Shown here piece after piece: positions 10,379 to 18,936 of a DNA stretch of 64,000 nt (its first letter is position 1; every line of letters starts with the position of its first letter). The DNA is from Candidatus Rokuibacteriota bacterium (lineage in GTDB: Bacteria; Methylomirabilota; Methylomirabilia; Rokubacteriales; CSP1-6): positions 62,001 to 126,000 of the forward strand of contig QHSI01000097.1 in NCBI GenBank assembly GCA_003221515.1. The letters are read 5' to 3'. The notes beneath the pieces were generated by a model, which was not told the DNA's origin, ran no database searches, and saw nothing but the letters and a program-made list of their open reading frames with translations. Position numbers and translations under genes: made by a program.

Positions 10379-11497
10379 ATGCGGATCGAAACCGTCGCGG
10401 TTCACGCCGGCACGCGCGTCGACCCCGCGACCGGCGCGGTGACGCCCGCCATCCATCCGTCGACGACCTTCGAGCGCGACGTGGACGGCTCATACCCGCG
10501 CGGGTTCGTCTACTCGCGCAACAGCAACCCCAACCGCGAGGCGCTCGAGGAGTGCCTGGCCGCGCTGGAGGGCGGGCAGGCCTCCGCGGCCTTCGCGTCG
10601 GCCTCGGCCGCGACCTCCGCGATCTTCCTGGCCCTGCAGCCGGGGGACCACGTTGTCGCGCCGCTGGACGCCTACCACGGCACCCTGCGGCTCTTGCGCG
10701 AGACCTTCACGCGCTGGGGGCTCGAGACCACGTTCGTCGACATGAGCGACCTCGACGCCGCCCGCGCCGCCATCCGGGCGAACACGCGGCTCGTCTGGGT
10801 CGAGACGCCGTCCAATCCCCTGTGGAAGATCAGTGACGTCGTGGCGATCGGCGAGCTCGCGCGCCGGGTCGGCGCGCGCTACGTCTGCGACAACACGACG
10901 GCGACGCCGGTCCTCCAGTCGCCCCTCAGGCTCGGGGCCGACCTGGTCCTGCACGCCACGACGAAATACCTCGGCGGTCACGGCGACGTGCTGGGCGGCG
11001 CCGTGGTCACCCGAGCCCGCGACGAGTTCTTCGAGCGGATTCGCGCCGTTCAGGCCTCCGGTGGCGCGGTGCCCTCGCCGTTCGACTGCTGGCTGGTCCG
11101 GCGCGGGATCCGGACGCTGCCGTACCGGGTGCGCGCCCACTCCGAGAACGCGCTGCGGGTCGCCACGTTCCTGCACAGCCATGCGCGCGTGGAGGCCGTC
11201 CACTATCCCGGGCTTGCCTCACACCCGGCGCACGACGTGGCCCGCCGGCAGATGACGGCCTTCGGCGGCATGCTCTCGGTCCAGGTGAAGGGCGACCGGG
11301 CGCGGGCCATGGACGTGGCCGCGAAGCTTCGGGTGTTCACGCGGGCCACGAGCTTCGGCGGAACGGAGAGCCTGGTCGAGCACCGCGCCTCCATCGAGGG
11401 AGCGGGCACACGAACGCCGGAGAACCTGCTGCGCCTCTCGATCGGCCTCGAGCACTCCGACGATCTGATCGACGATCTCGGACAGGCGCTCTTATGA
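10379..11497 (+). CDS. Cys/Met-metabolism PLP enzyme (cystathionine gamma-synthase/lyase family)
   Basis: 372 residues from ATG 10379, preceded by AAGGGAGG and one base after the flavoprotein stop. Family features are VHAGTRVDPATGAVTPAIHPSTTF at the N-terminus, YSRNSNPNR, DNTTATPVLQSPL and the PLP-Schiff-base lysine in HATTKYLGGHGD. It catalyses gamma-replacement or gamma/beta-elimination on Cys/homocysteine-type substrates. Which reaction cannot be decided from sequence alone. It is co-transcribed with the upstream amine genes. Its stop overlaps the start of a decayed SDR. Confidence 0.92.
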   Translation: MRIETVAVHAGTRVDPATGAVTPAIHPSTTFERDVDGSYPRGFVYSRNSNPNREALEECLAALEGGQASAAFASASAATSAIFLALQPGDHVVAPLDAYHGTLRLLRETFTRWGLETTFVDMSDLDAARAAIRANTRLVWVETPSNPLWKISDVVAIGELARRVGARYVCDNTTATPVLQSPLRLGADLVLHATTKYLGGHGDVLGGAVVTRARDEFFERIRAVQASGGAVPSPFDCWLVRRGIRTLPYRVRAHSENALRVATFLHSHARVEAVHYPGLASHPAHDVARRQMTAFGGMLSVQVKGDRARAMDVAAKLRVFTRATSFGGTESLVEHRASIEGAGTRTPENLLRLSIGLEHSDDLIDDLGQALL

Positions 11498-11719
11498 GTC
11501 TCTCGGGACGCGTCGCGCTCGTGACCGGTGGCGCCCGCGGTATCGGCCTCGCCATCGCGCAGCGTCTCGGCGCCGGCGCTTCGGTCCATCGCCCTCGCCG
11601 CGGACGTGACACGCACTGCGGACGTCGAGCGGGCGGTGGCCGCCGCCCATCGGCAGTGGGGCCGGCTCGACATCGTCGTCAAAATACCGCGCGGACGGCG
11701 CCAGGCGTGTCCAGGCCTT
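11494..11719 (+). pseudogene. SDR gene remnant with deletions and frameshift
   Basis: ATG 11494 overlaps the preceding TGA and opens SLSGRVALVTGGARGIGLAIAQRLGA, a perfect SDR N-terminus with a TGGARGIG cofactor loop. About 25 codons in, the homologous reading moves to another frame. There the next SDR segments are readable (RSIALAADVTRTADVERAVAAA, then WGRLDIVV, which should be followed by NNAG). The rest of the domain, including YxxxK, is gone. Two lesions, an internal deletion with frameshift and a 3' truncation, make this a clear pseudogene. It is the second remnant in this operon. Confidence 0.75.
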
Positions 11720-11748
11720 GATCGGCCTATGATATCGTAGGAGACGCG

Positions 11749-11979
11749 ATGGCTCGGGAACGCCAGGTCGACGCCCTCATGAAAAAGCTCCTGCAGTCGA
11801 TCGAAGCCTCGTTGGCGGCCGCCGACGCCGCGCGCGACGCCGTCCAGGAGATCCTGCGACGGGGCGCCGACACCGGCATCTTCTTCGCGGGAAGCAAGAA
11901 GGGCGTCACCGTCTCGTCCGAGCTGACCGCCCAGGACAAGGAGTTTCTGCGGGCGGTCTCCATCAAGCCCGATCGCTGA
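11749..11979 (+). CDS. Small hypothetical protein, 76 aa
   Basis: The start at ATG 11749 is supported by TAGGAG eight bases upstream. The protein has an amphipathic, probably coiled helix in its first ~40 residues (charged and Ala/Leu-rich). A compact tail with GIFFAGSKKGVTVSSELTAQDKEFL follows. There is no signal peptide or membrane segment and no recognised family. It precedes two other small genes in the same direction. Confidence 0.6.
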   Translation: MARERQVDALMKKLLQSIEASLAAADAARDAVQEILRRGADTGIFFAGSKKGVTVSSELTAQDKEFLRAVSIKPDR

Positions 11980-11987
11980 ATCCCGCC

Positions 11988-12224
11988 ATGCGGTTGCTGC
12001 CCATCATCCTCTGGGTGGCGGTGGCCATCGTCCTGCTCCTCCCGCTGCTGCGCCGTGTTCTCGCGGCCTCGCCCCGACCGCGCCGCTCGCTTCCGGACGA
12101 GCTCGTCAAGGATCCGGTGTGCCAGACCTACGTCGTGAAGTCGCGGGCGATCCGCCGCGGGGAAGCCGACCAGGTCCGCTACTTCTGCAGCGAAGAGTGC
12201 GCTCGCCTCGACGCGGGTCGTTGA
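11988..12224 (+). CDS. Membrane-anchored YHS/PP0621-like small protein
   Basis: 78 residues: an N-terminal transmembrane helix (about residues 3-27), then a short treble-clef-like domain. This domain has DPVCQTYV and YFCSEECARLD, so three cysteines are spaced as in YHS/TRASH metal-binding modules. It resembles the PP0621-type small membrane proteins. A role in metal handling or as an assembly accessory is possible but unproven. It starts eight bases after the preceding gene. Confidence 0.7.
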   Translation: MRLLPIILWVAVAIVLLLPLLRRVLAASPRPRRSLPDELVKDPVCQTYVVKSRAIRRGEADQVRYFCSEECARLDAGR

Positions 12225-12234
12225 CTCGACTCGC

Positions 12235-13052
<818 letters not shown>

Positions 13053-13056
<4 letters not shown>

Positions 13057-13970
13057 GACGGCCGTCGATCGCCGCCCTGCTGCTGGCCCTCGTGGTCTCC
13101 GCGACACTCGGCGGCGCGGTCGTCCAGGAGACCCGAGCGGCGTCCGAGTTCGACGGCGCCGCGGCGCTGCGTCACATCGAGCGTCTGGCGGCCATCGGAC
13201 CACGGCCCGCCGGGTCGCCGGCCGGGGCGCGGACGCGTCGCTACATCGTCGACGCGCTCAAGGCGGCGGCGGTCTCGATCCGGGTGGAAGCCTTCGAGGC
13301 CGACACGCCCCACGGCCGGCTCGCGATGGCCAACGTGGTGGCGGTCCTGCCCGGCCGGCGGCCGGACGTGATCTTGATCGGCGGCCACTACGACACGAAG
13401 TGGTTCCGCGAGCTCATGTTCGTGGGCGCCAACGACGGCGGCTCCAGCACGGCACTCCTGATCGAGCTGGCGCGCCGGCTGCGCGAGCGACCGCGCGAGT
13501 ACACGTACTGGATCGTCTGGTTCGACGGCGAGGAGGCGCGCGAGACGTGGACCGCGACCGACAGCCTCTACGGCTCGCGCCGGATGGCGGCCGAGCTGGC
13601 CCGGGCGCGACGGTTGCCACGCGCGGTGATCGTGGCCGACATGATCGGCGACCGCGATCTCGGCATCCGGCGCGAGGCCGCGTCGACGCGCTGGCTGACC
13701 GATACGATCTGGGCCAGCGCGGCGCGGCTCGGCCACGGCGCGCACTTTCTGGCCGACGCTCTCGCCGTCGAGGACGACCACGCGCCGTTCCTCCGGCTCG
13801 GGGTGCCGGCGACGCTGCTGATCGACTTCGACTTCCCTCCCTGGCACACTCCGGAGGACACGCTGGACAAAGTCTCGGCCCGCAGCCTCGCGGTCGTGGG
13901 CAGCGTGCTCCTCGACGCGTTGCCCGCGATCGAGGAGGGTCTCACGCGCGCGGGCGCGCCGCGCCCGTGA
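13053..13970 (+). CDS. Exported M28 family zinc peptidase / glutaminyl cyclase-like
   Basis: 305 residues from ATG 13053. A hydrophobic signal peptide (~1-29) precedes an M28 domain. Zinc-site residues are in GGHYDTKW (His, Asp), GANDGGSST (shared Asp), FDGEEA (Glu), DMIGDRD (Asp) and WHTPEDTLD (His). The DMIGDRDLGIRRE segment and WFRELMFVGAND insertion resemble secreted glutaminyl-peptide cyclotransferases (Qpct-like) more than aminopeptidases. The two activities cannot be separated from sequence alone. Acts in the periplasm or outside the cell. Confidence 0.88.
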
Positions 13971-13980
13971 GCGGCGAGCG

Positions 13981-13986
13981 TATAAT
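13981..13986 (+). promoter_or_regulatory. TATAAT box, 6 nt before ATG 13993
   Basis: A perfect -10 hexamer ends six bases before the AhpD-like start codon. No Shine-Dalgarno is present, so a leaderless transcript is likely. No good -35 match lies 16-18 bp upstream. Confidence 0.55.
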
Positions 13987-13992
13987 CGCCTC

Positions 13993-14399
13993 ATGCCACG
14001 CGTGAAAGAGATCGAGGATCCCGGCAGCGATCCGACCCTGAAGGACACGTTCGCGAAGGAGACCGACACCTTCGGCTACGTCCTCAATACCACCAAAATC
14101 CAGGCGCACACGCCCGGCATCATGAAGGCCGCCAAGCAGCTCGGCGCGGCCGTCGAGCGCTCGGGTCTGCTGCCGCCGCAGCTGCTCGCGCTGGTCTATC
14201 TCCGCGTGGCGCTCATCAACGGCTGCCCCTTCTGAATCGACATCAATGCATCCCGTGGGATGCAGGCGGGGGCGTCGGAAGCCATTTCTCCGAAGCGCAG
14301 ATCGTCGAGCTGACCGCCGCCGCCGCCCTCGAGAACTTCCGCTCGAAGTTCAACGTCGCGCTCGGCATCGAGGCTCAGGGGTTCTGCATGCTCAAGTAG
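13993..14399 (+). pseudogene. AhpD-like/CMD-family gene: candidate selenoprotein, internally deleted
   Basis: The N-terminal 80 codons are intact and read like a carboxymuconolactone-decarboxylase/AhpD-family redox protein up to INGCPF (Cys78). The next codon, 14233-14235, is TGA exactly where the second Cys of the CxxC motif belongs. Reading on gives IDINASRGMQAGASEA, as expected for the family. A hairpin fitting a bacterial SECIS follows (14247-14264). After ~14282 the family's C-terminus continues only in another frame (HFSEAQIVELTAAAALENF, then FNVALGIEAQGFC, TAG 14397-14399). About 50 residues are missing in between; TCGGAAGC / TCCGAAGC flank the junction. I infer a former CxxU selenoprotein now broken by deletion. 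The alternative is a Cys-to-stop nonsense mutation plus deletion. Confidence 0.65.
14247..14264 (+). promoter_or_regulatory. SECIS-like hairpin after in-frame TGA
   Basis: TGCATCCC (14247-14254) pairs perfectly with GGGATGCA (14257-14264). The apical loop begins with G (GT, or CGTG if the last pair opens). The loop G at 14255 is 20 nt after the TGA. This fits the bacterial SECIS description: a stem-loop shortly downstream of UGA with a G early in the loop, about 16-37 nt away. Such elements recruit SelB-Sec-tRNA in known selenoprotein mRNAs. Function here is inferred. Confidence 0.5.
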
Positions 14400-14563
14400 T
14401 CCCGAAGCAGGACGGACGCGGAGCGCCAACCCCCTTGCTGCTGGACGTAGAGCAGGGGAGCATTGCGCGAGAGCATCGTGCTGGCGAACGTGTGCCGCAG
14501 TTGTTCCGGCGAGCGATGCGGGCGCCCTCGCCACGCTACGCGGACGATTGCGCAGTTAACGAG
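14375..14563 (-). pseudogene. Tyrosine recombinase (integrase) C-terminal fragment
   Basis: On the minus strand, VAWRGRPHRSPEQLRHTFAS, then YVQQQGGWRSAS and LLRDYL, ends at TGA (14377-14375). This is the catalytic C-terminus of phage-type integrases: LRHTFAS is the box II Arg region, the QQGGW motif follows and RDYL carries the likely nucleophilic Tyr. A stop codon lies just upstream in frame and the rest of the gene is absent. The fragment overlaps the end of the broken AhpD-like gene. It marks past insertion or excision of a mobile element. Confidence 0.7.
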
Positions 14564-15110
14564 TCAAGTCTTGGCCCTGAATGATGCCAGTCACTACAAA
14601 GTCGGTTTCAGCGGGTCGGCCAAACACCGTCACCACGTCACCGAGCTGCAACAGCCCTCGGATCTTAGCGCTGACCCCGCGTAGCACGAGTGTGACCGCC
14701 TTGCCATCGGCGACCCGGACCACTAGCAGGGCCCCGGCCAGCGACTCAATGCGGCCGTGGATGCGCTGGGACCGCGCCAACGGAACATCCGTCGGCTCAG
14801 ACACAGCTTCGGGCGGGTAGATCACCTGGGCGGCGATCTGATCAGAACGGGCCCCTTCGAATCCGACCAAGGTCACGGCAGCCCCTCGTTCCACCGTTGG
14901 TATGCGTGACACTGTACGGAGGTCGGCGTAGTAGACGGGCCCCTCGTCGCTCTTGACCACCGCCACGGCCGTGTCAGGGTTGAGTCTCGCCGGCTCGAGG
15001 AGCTTTCCAGAGATAACGCGGAAATCGTTTGGTGCTGCGAGAGCCTGCACCAGCAGGTACGGAGCAAACAGAGCAATGGTGAGAACGCGGAGAGCGACCA
15101 TACTTCTCAT
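14556..15110 (-). CDS. Exported hypothetical protein, OB-fold-like repeats
   Basis: 184 residues from ATG 15110, preceded by GGGGAG. A signal peptide (~1-27, ending ALAA) is followed by beta-rich sequence. Short strands such as GAAVTLVGFEG and DVVTVFGRP suggest one or two OB-like barrels, as in small periplasmic DUF5666-type proteins. No enzyme motif is seen. The coding region looks less GC-rich than the surroundings by eye and abuts the integrase fragment, so it may have been acquired. Confidence 0.6.
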   Translation of the reverse strand: MRSMVALRVLTIALFAPYLLVQALAAPNDFRVISGKLLEPARLNPDTAVAVVKSDEGPVYYADLRTVSRIPTVERGAAVTLVGFEGARSDQIAAQVIYPPEAVSEPTDVPLARSQRIHGRIESLAGALLVVRVADGKAVTLVLRGVSAKIRGLLQLGDVVTVFGRPAETDFVVTGIIQGQDLTR

Positions 15111-15219
15111 AGCGAACTCCCCGAGCCAAGCCGATAGACAGCCTATCGCTTCAGTGAGTGCGGACGTCGCGCGAGCGGACCCGGCAGCCGGTTTGCATCG
15201 CAAGGCGATGAGGGGATCG

Positions 15220-15747
15220 ATGCTAGACCAAACCAGAGGAGGCTCGCTCGTGCTCATACCCTACGCTATCGTCGCGCTGTTCGTGCTCTTACTTGCGGGG
15301 CCATCCGACGCTCAGGTGCACGTAGACATCGGGATCCACCTGCCTGCGCCTCCGCAAGTTGTGATTGTTCCTGGCGTCCCGGCGGTGCACTACGCGCCAG
15401 CCGCGCCGGCCAACTTCTTCTTGTACGGTGGCCAATATTGGGTCTTCGTCAATGGCGGTTGGCACGTGAGCCGTCACCACGACGGTCCATGGATTGTCGT
15501 TGGTCCTCAGTTCGTGCCTCGCCCACTCCTCCTCGTGCCAGTGAGGTACTATCACGTGCCTCCTGGACACTGGAAGCAGTGGAATCATCAGGCGGCGCCT
15601 CGATGGGAGCGTGAGTGGGGAGGCGAATGGGCGGACAAGAGGGGCTGGAAGGGCCGCGACGACGATGACCGCGGAGATGGTCGCGGGAGGGGCCACGGAG
15701 CGGATCGCGGCGAGGGTCGCGGGAAGGGCCACGCCAAAGGCAACTAG
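15220..15747 (+). CDS. Exported WxxGxW-like, His/Gly-rich C-terminal protein
   Basis: About 175 residues; ATG 15220 is chosen because AGGGG precedes it, while ATG 15208 would add four residues. The N-terminus is hydrophobic (signal peptide ending near SDAQ). The core reads YGGQYWVFVNGGWHVS, then GPWIVVGPQFVP and VRYYHVPPGHWKQW, typical of small exported YXWGXW/WxxGxW-repeat proteins of proteobacteria. The tail is a highly charged D/R/G/H-rich repeat that may bind metal or polymers. Divergent from the preceding exported gene. Confidence 0.65.
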   Translation: MLDQTRGGSLVLIPYAIVALFVLLLAGPSDAQVHVDIGIHLPAPPQVVIVPGVPAVHYAPAAPANFFLYGGQYWVFVNGGWHVSRHHDGPWIVVGPQFVPRPLLLVPVRYYHVPPGHWKQWNHQAAPRWEREWGGEWADKRGWKGRDDDDRGDGRGRGHGADRGEGRGKGHAKGN

Positions 15748-15841
15748 CAAAACTCGGACAGCCCCGGTCAAGTTGCTTCCCGCGCGCGAATCTGACACCA
15801 TCGAGCGCGTATGAGGCGCAAGGTTTCAGCGTGATTTCGCG

Positions 15842-16993
15842 TTGAGGCTGGCCGGGCCTCAGATCCTTCAGCTGGCGATGTTCCTCGGATCCTTCGCGTG
15901 GTCATTCGTGTTCGTGAGCCTGCCCTTCCACATCCAGCGTCTGAGCACGACCGATCCGGTGTCGACGCTGCGCTGGACGGGCTGGATCCTCGGCATCTCG
16001 TCGCTGGTCACGGTGGCCACCGCGCCGTTCTGGGGAAGGTTCGCGGCGCGTGGCGATCCCAAGACCGTCTACGTCGCGGTCGAGGCGCTCCAGGGCGTCG
16101 GCTTCTTCGGCATGGCGCTCGCGCGCACGCTTCCCGAGCTCTTCCTCGCCCGATTCGTCCTCGGCGGGATGGGCGCGGCATCGACGGTGGCCTACATCAT
16201 CGTCGGGCGCACGGGGCAGGGCAGCGAGGTGCGGCGCAGGATCGCCACCCTGCAGTCGGGCATGACGGTGGGGCAGGTGATCGGGCCCCTCATCGGCGCG
16301 ATCGCGGCGGCGCGCTTCGGCTTCCGCGCGTCGTTCGTGGTGGGCGGCGCGATCCTGCTCGCCTGCGCCGCGATGGTCCACTGGCTGGTGGAGCCGCCGC
16401 CGCAGGCGGCGGCCGCGCCGCGCCCCGACGCACGCCCGGTGCAACCGCGCGAAGTCGGGATCGTCGCGCTGATCGTGCTCGGCGCCTCGATTCAGGTGTT
16501 CTTCTTCACCTCGATCCTGCCGCGCGTCCTGCCGGATTTCGGCATCGGGTCGGCCGAGACCCTCGAGATCGGCGGGACGCTGATCTTCGTGTCGGGCGTG
16601 GCGGCCGCGCTGGGCGCCATGGCGGTGCCGCGTCTGGCCGATCTCTTCGCCGAGTCGCGGCTGATCGGCGTGCTCCTCGTGACCTCCTCGCTGTGGCTGG
16701 CCGCCTTCGCCGCCGCCGGCTCGGTCTGGCTGTACGGGACGCTCCGGTTCCTCCAGGTGCTGTCGATCGCTCCGGTGTTCCCGCTGGTCGTCGCGCGCGT
16801 CGTCCAGCACGCCGGCGGCGGCGCCATCGGGTTCATCAACTCGGCGCGAATCGCCGCCGGGTTCATCGGGCCGGTGCTGGCCACGACGCTGCTCACGTGG
16901 ACCTCGCCGGCCGCTCTCTACCTCCTGCTGGCGGCGATCGGCCTCGCGTGCGTGCCTCTCGTCCGGATGCGGGAGGCTGGAGCTCGGGCGTGA
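15842..16993 (+). CDS. MFS transporter
   Basis: 383 residues with about 12 hydrophobic segments. The loop-2/3 motif is GRFAARGDPKTVY and helix 4 has FLARFVLGGMGAASTVAYIIVGRTG, as in drug-efflux or sugar-type MFS carriers. The likely start is TTG 15842; no better Shine-Dalgarno-supported start exists. Its last codon overlaps GTG 16990 of an ABC ATPase gene, implying translational coupling between an MFS permease and an ATPase. The substrate is unknown. Confidence 0.85.
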   Translation: MRLAGPQILQLAMFLGSFAWSFVFVSLPFHIQRLSTTDPVSTLRWTGWILGISSLVTVATAPFWGRFAARGDPKTVYVAVEALQGVGFFGMALARTLPELFLARFVLGGMGAASTVAYIIVGRTGQGSEVRRRIATLQSGMTVGQVIGPLIGAIAAARFGFRASFVVGGAILLACAAMVHWLVEPPPQAAAAPRPDARPVQPREVGIVALIVLGASIQVFFFTSILPRVLPDFGIGSAETLEIGGTLIFVSGVAAALGAMAVPRLADLFAESRLIGVLLVTSSLWLAAFAAAGSVWLYGTLRFLQVLSIAPVFPLVVARVVQHAGGGAIGFINSARIAAGFIGPVLATTLLTWTSPAALYLLLAAIGLACVPLVRMREAGARA

Positions 16994-18087
16994 GCGACGG
17001 CGCGCGCCCCCTCGTCGACATCCGGCTCGACGGCATCGACACGCGCGGCGGCGTGGCGCCCGGCGTCAGCGGTGTCGCGATCCACGTTCGCTACGGAGAG
17101 TTCTTCACCCTCCTCGGGCCGCCGAAGTCCGGCAAGTCCGACGTCCTGCGCGCGGTCGCGGGCTTCCTGGCGATGACGCGTGGCCGCGTGCTCGTCGACG
17201 GCCAGGACATCTCGAAGATCCCGCCGCATGCGCGGGGGGTCGGCTACGTGTTCCAGGACGGCGCGCTCTGGCCACATCTCTCCGTGCGGGAGCACGTGGC
17301 CTTCGGCCTCCGCCAGCAGCGCGTCGCCACCCCTGACATCGAGCGACGGGTCGCGACCGTCCTCGCCCGACTCCAGCTGGACACCGTCGTGACGTCGAAG
17401 CCCGGCGACCTTTCGCTCGAGCAGCGCCGCCGGCTCGCGCTCGCGCGCGCGCTCGCCGTGGAGCCGCGCGTCCTGTTGCTGGACGAGCCGCTCGCCAACG
17501 TCGACCCGACGGCGCGCAAGGGCCTGCGGCTCGAGCTGGCGAAGCTCCATCGAGATCTCGCCGTGACCACGCTGCACGCGACGCGCAACGCGGCGGACGC
17601 GCTGGCGCTCTCCGACCGACTCGCGGTGATGGACGGAGGCCGCGTGCTCCAGGTCGGTGAGCCCTCCGAGCTCTACCATCGGCCCCACAGCCGCGCCGTC
17701 GCCGAGGCCCTCGGGCCCGCCAACTTCCTCACGGTGCGCGTCGTGGAGGTCCGCGAGCTCGGCGTGGTCGTCGAGACGGAGGGCGGGGATCGGGTGCCGG
17801 TCGCCGGCATCGGCGCCTATCGCGTGGGCGACCGCGGGCTCCTCGTGCTGCGGCCGGAGACGTTGTCGCTGACCGAGTCGGCGATGGCGCGGGGGCCGGG
17901 GATTCCGGGCCACGTCGCCTTGCGCATCTTCGAGGGCGGCCGCCACCTGTACGAGATCGAGATCGGCGCCAGCGCGCCGGTGCGTGTGGAGCTGCCGTCG
18001 GTGGGCGAGAGCCGGATCTTCCGCCTCGGTGACCGCGTCCGCGTCGAAGTCTCCAGCGACACCGTGGTGTTAGTCCCCGCGAGCTGA
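16990..18087 (+). CDS. ABC-type ATPase, PotA/CysA-like, with altered signature and switch
   Basis: 365 residues. An ATPase domain (~1-235) is followed by a TOBE-like regulatory domain (~240-365). The Walker A is GPPKSGKSD, the Q-loop GYVFQDGAL and the Walker B VLLLDEPLANVD. The signature is LSLEQ (141-145) instead of LSGGQ. The switch-His position of the THDQ motif reads T-R199-N. PotA-family proteins energise polyamine, iron or sulfate import with membrane partners, but no permease or binding-protein gene is adjacent; the partner gene is an MFS transporter. Activity may be altered or regulatory. Confidence 0.85.
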   Translation: MSDGARPLVDIRLDGIDTRGGVAPGVSGVAIHVRYGEFFTLLGPPKSGKSDVLRAVAGFLAMTRGRVLVDGQDISKIPPHARGVGYVFQDGALWPHLSVREHVAFGLRQQRVATPDIERRVATVLARLQLDTVVTSKPGDLSLEQRRRLALARALAVEPRVLLLDEPLANVDPTARKGLRLELAKLHRDLAVTTLHATRNAADALALSDRLAVMDGGRVLQVGEPSELYHRPHSRAVAEALGPANFLTVRVVEVRELGVVVETEGGDRVPVAGIGAYRVGDRGLLVLRPETLSLTESAMARGPGIPGHVALRIFEGGRHLYEIEIGASAPVRVELPSVGESRIFRLGDRVRVEVSSDTVVLVPAS

Positions 18088-18128
18088 GAGGCGCCAAGCG
18101 ATGTCGAGGAGCGGCCCCCATGGAATAA

Positions 18129-18893
18129 TCAAAGCGAGTACACGTGGTTTTGCTCGAGGATCGAGATGCGGCCGCCTTCGATCCCCGCCAGCTCGTCGGC
18201 GACTTCCTCGTGGAACTGCGGCTTGACGTGGAAGATCCACACCGGAATCGACGGCGGCAGCTTGTCCAGCTCGCGCCGGATCAGCGCGGGCGTCATGTGC
18301 TTGGCGACCTCCGCCAGGGGACCCAGCCGGTTCGGAAACGCGCACTCGAGAATCACTGCGCGAATTCCCGGTAGGCCGCGCGCGGCGTCCCAGAGCGCTT
18401 CGGTCGGCCCGGTGTCGGCTGAATAGATGAGGCCGGTGGAGCCGTCGTGCACGACGAAGCCGGTGGTGGGGACGGTGTGGTTGACGGCGACGGGCGTCAC
18501 CCACACGTCGCCCACGCGCTGCTCGACGTCCGCGAACAGCGTGCGGTACTTGACGACGGGCACGTCGGCGCGGGGGATCTTGGTGAAGTCGGGCCAGAGC
18601 ACGTCGTTGAAGACTCCGCGGCGGACCGCGTTCACCACCGCGTCGATGCCCGAGATGGTCACCGCCGCGCCCTCTTCGCAGAATCCGAGCGTCTCGGTGA
18701 GATACACGAGGCCAGCGAGGTGATCGAGGTGCGAGTGCGACACGAGCGCGTGCTCGATCGCCAGCTGCTCGGGCACGGTCAACGCGCCGGTGACGCTGCC
18801 GGCGTCGAGGAGGATCTTGTCGTTGACGAGGAACGCCGAGGGTCGATGTCCGAGTCCTTCGCCGCCGAAGGCGCCGAGTACCCGAATCTTCAT
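18129..18893 (-). CDS. MBL-fold hydrolase, class II cyclic-nucleotide phosphodiesterase-like
   Basis: 254 residues. Metal motif SHSHLDHLAG, a downstream VNHTVPTTGF His, YSADTGPTEALW (Asp) and a terminal FHVKPQFHEEV His define a metallo-beta-lactamase fold. The arrangement, especially ECAFPN after the DTGPT block, matches PF02112-type cAMP phosphodiesterases (class II) rather than glyoxalases. A role in cyclic-nucleotide turnover is likely but not certain. It converges with the ABC ATPase gene. Confidence 0.82.
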   Translation of the reverse strand: MKIRVLGAFGGEGLGHRPSAFLVNDKILLDAGSVTGALTVPEQLAIEHALVSHSHLDHLAGLVYLTETLGFCEEGAAVTISGIDAVVNAVRRGVFNDVLWPDFTKIPRADVPVVKYRTLFADVEQRVGDVWVTPVAVNHTVPTTGFVVHDGSTGLIYSADTGPTEALWDAARGLPGIRAVILECAFPNRLGPLAEVAKHMTPALIRRELDKLPPSIPVWIFHVKPQFHEEVADELAGIEGGRISILEQNHVYSL

Positions 18894-18936
18894 CGCTTCG
18901 CGATACTAGCATACGTTGTAAGATGACCCGAAGAGC

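Noticed and set aside
18894-18936. Cobalamin riboswitch before the corrinoid operon
   Set aside because: The gap is only 43 bp, too short for a B12 riboswitch, and no B12-box-like sequence is visible.
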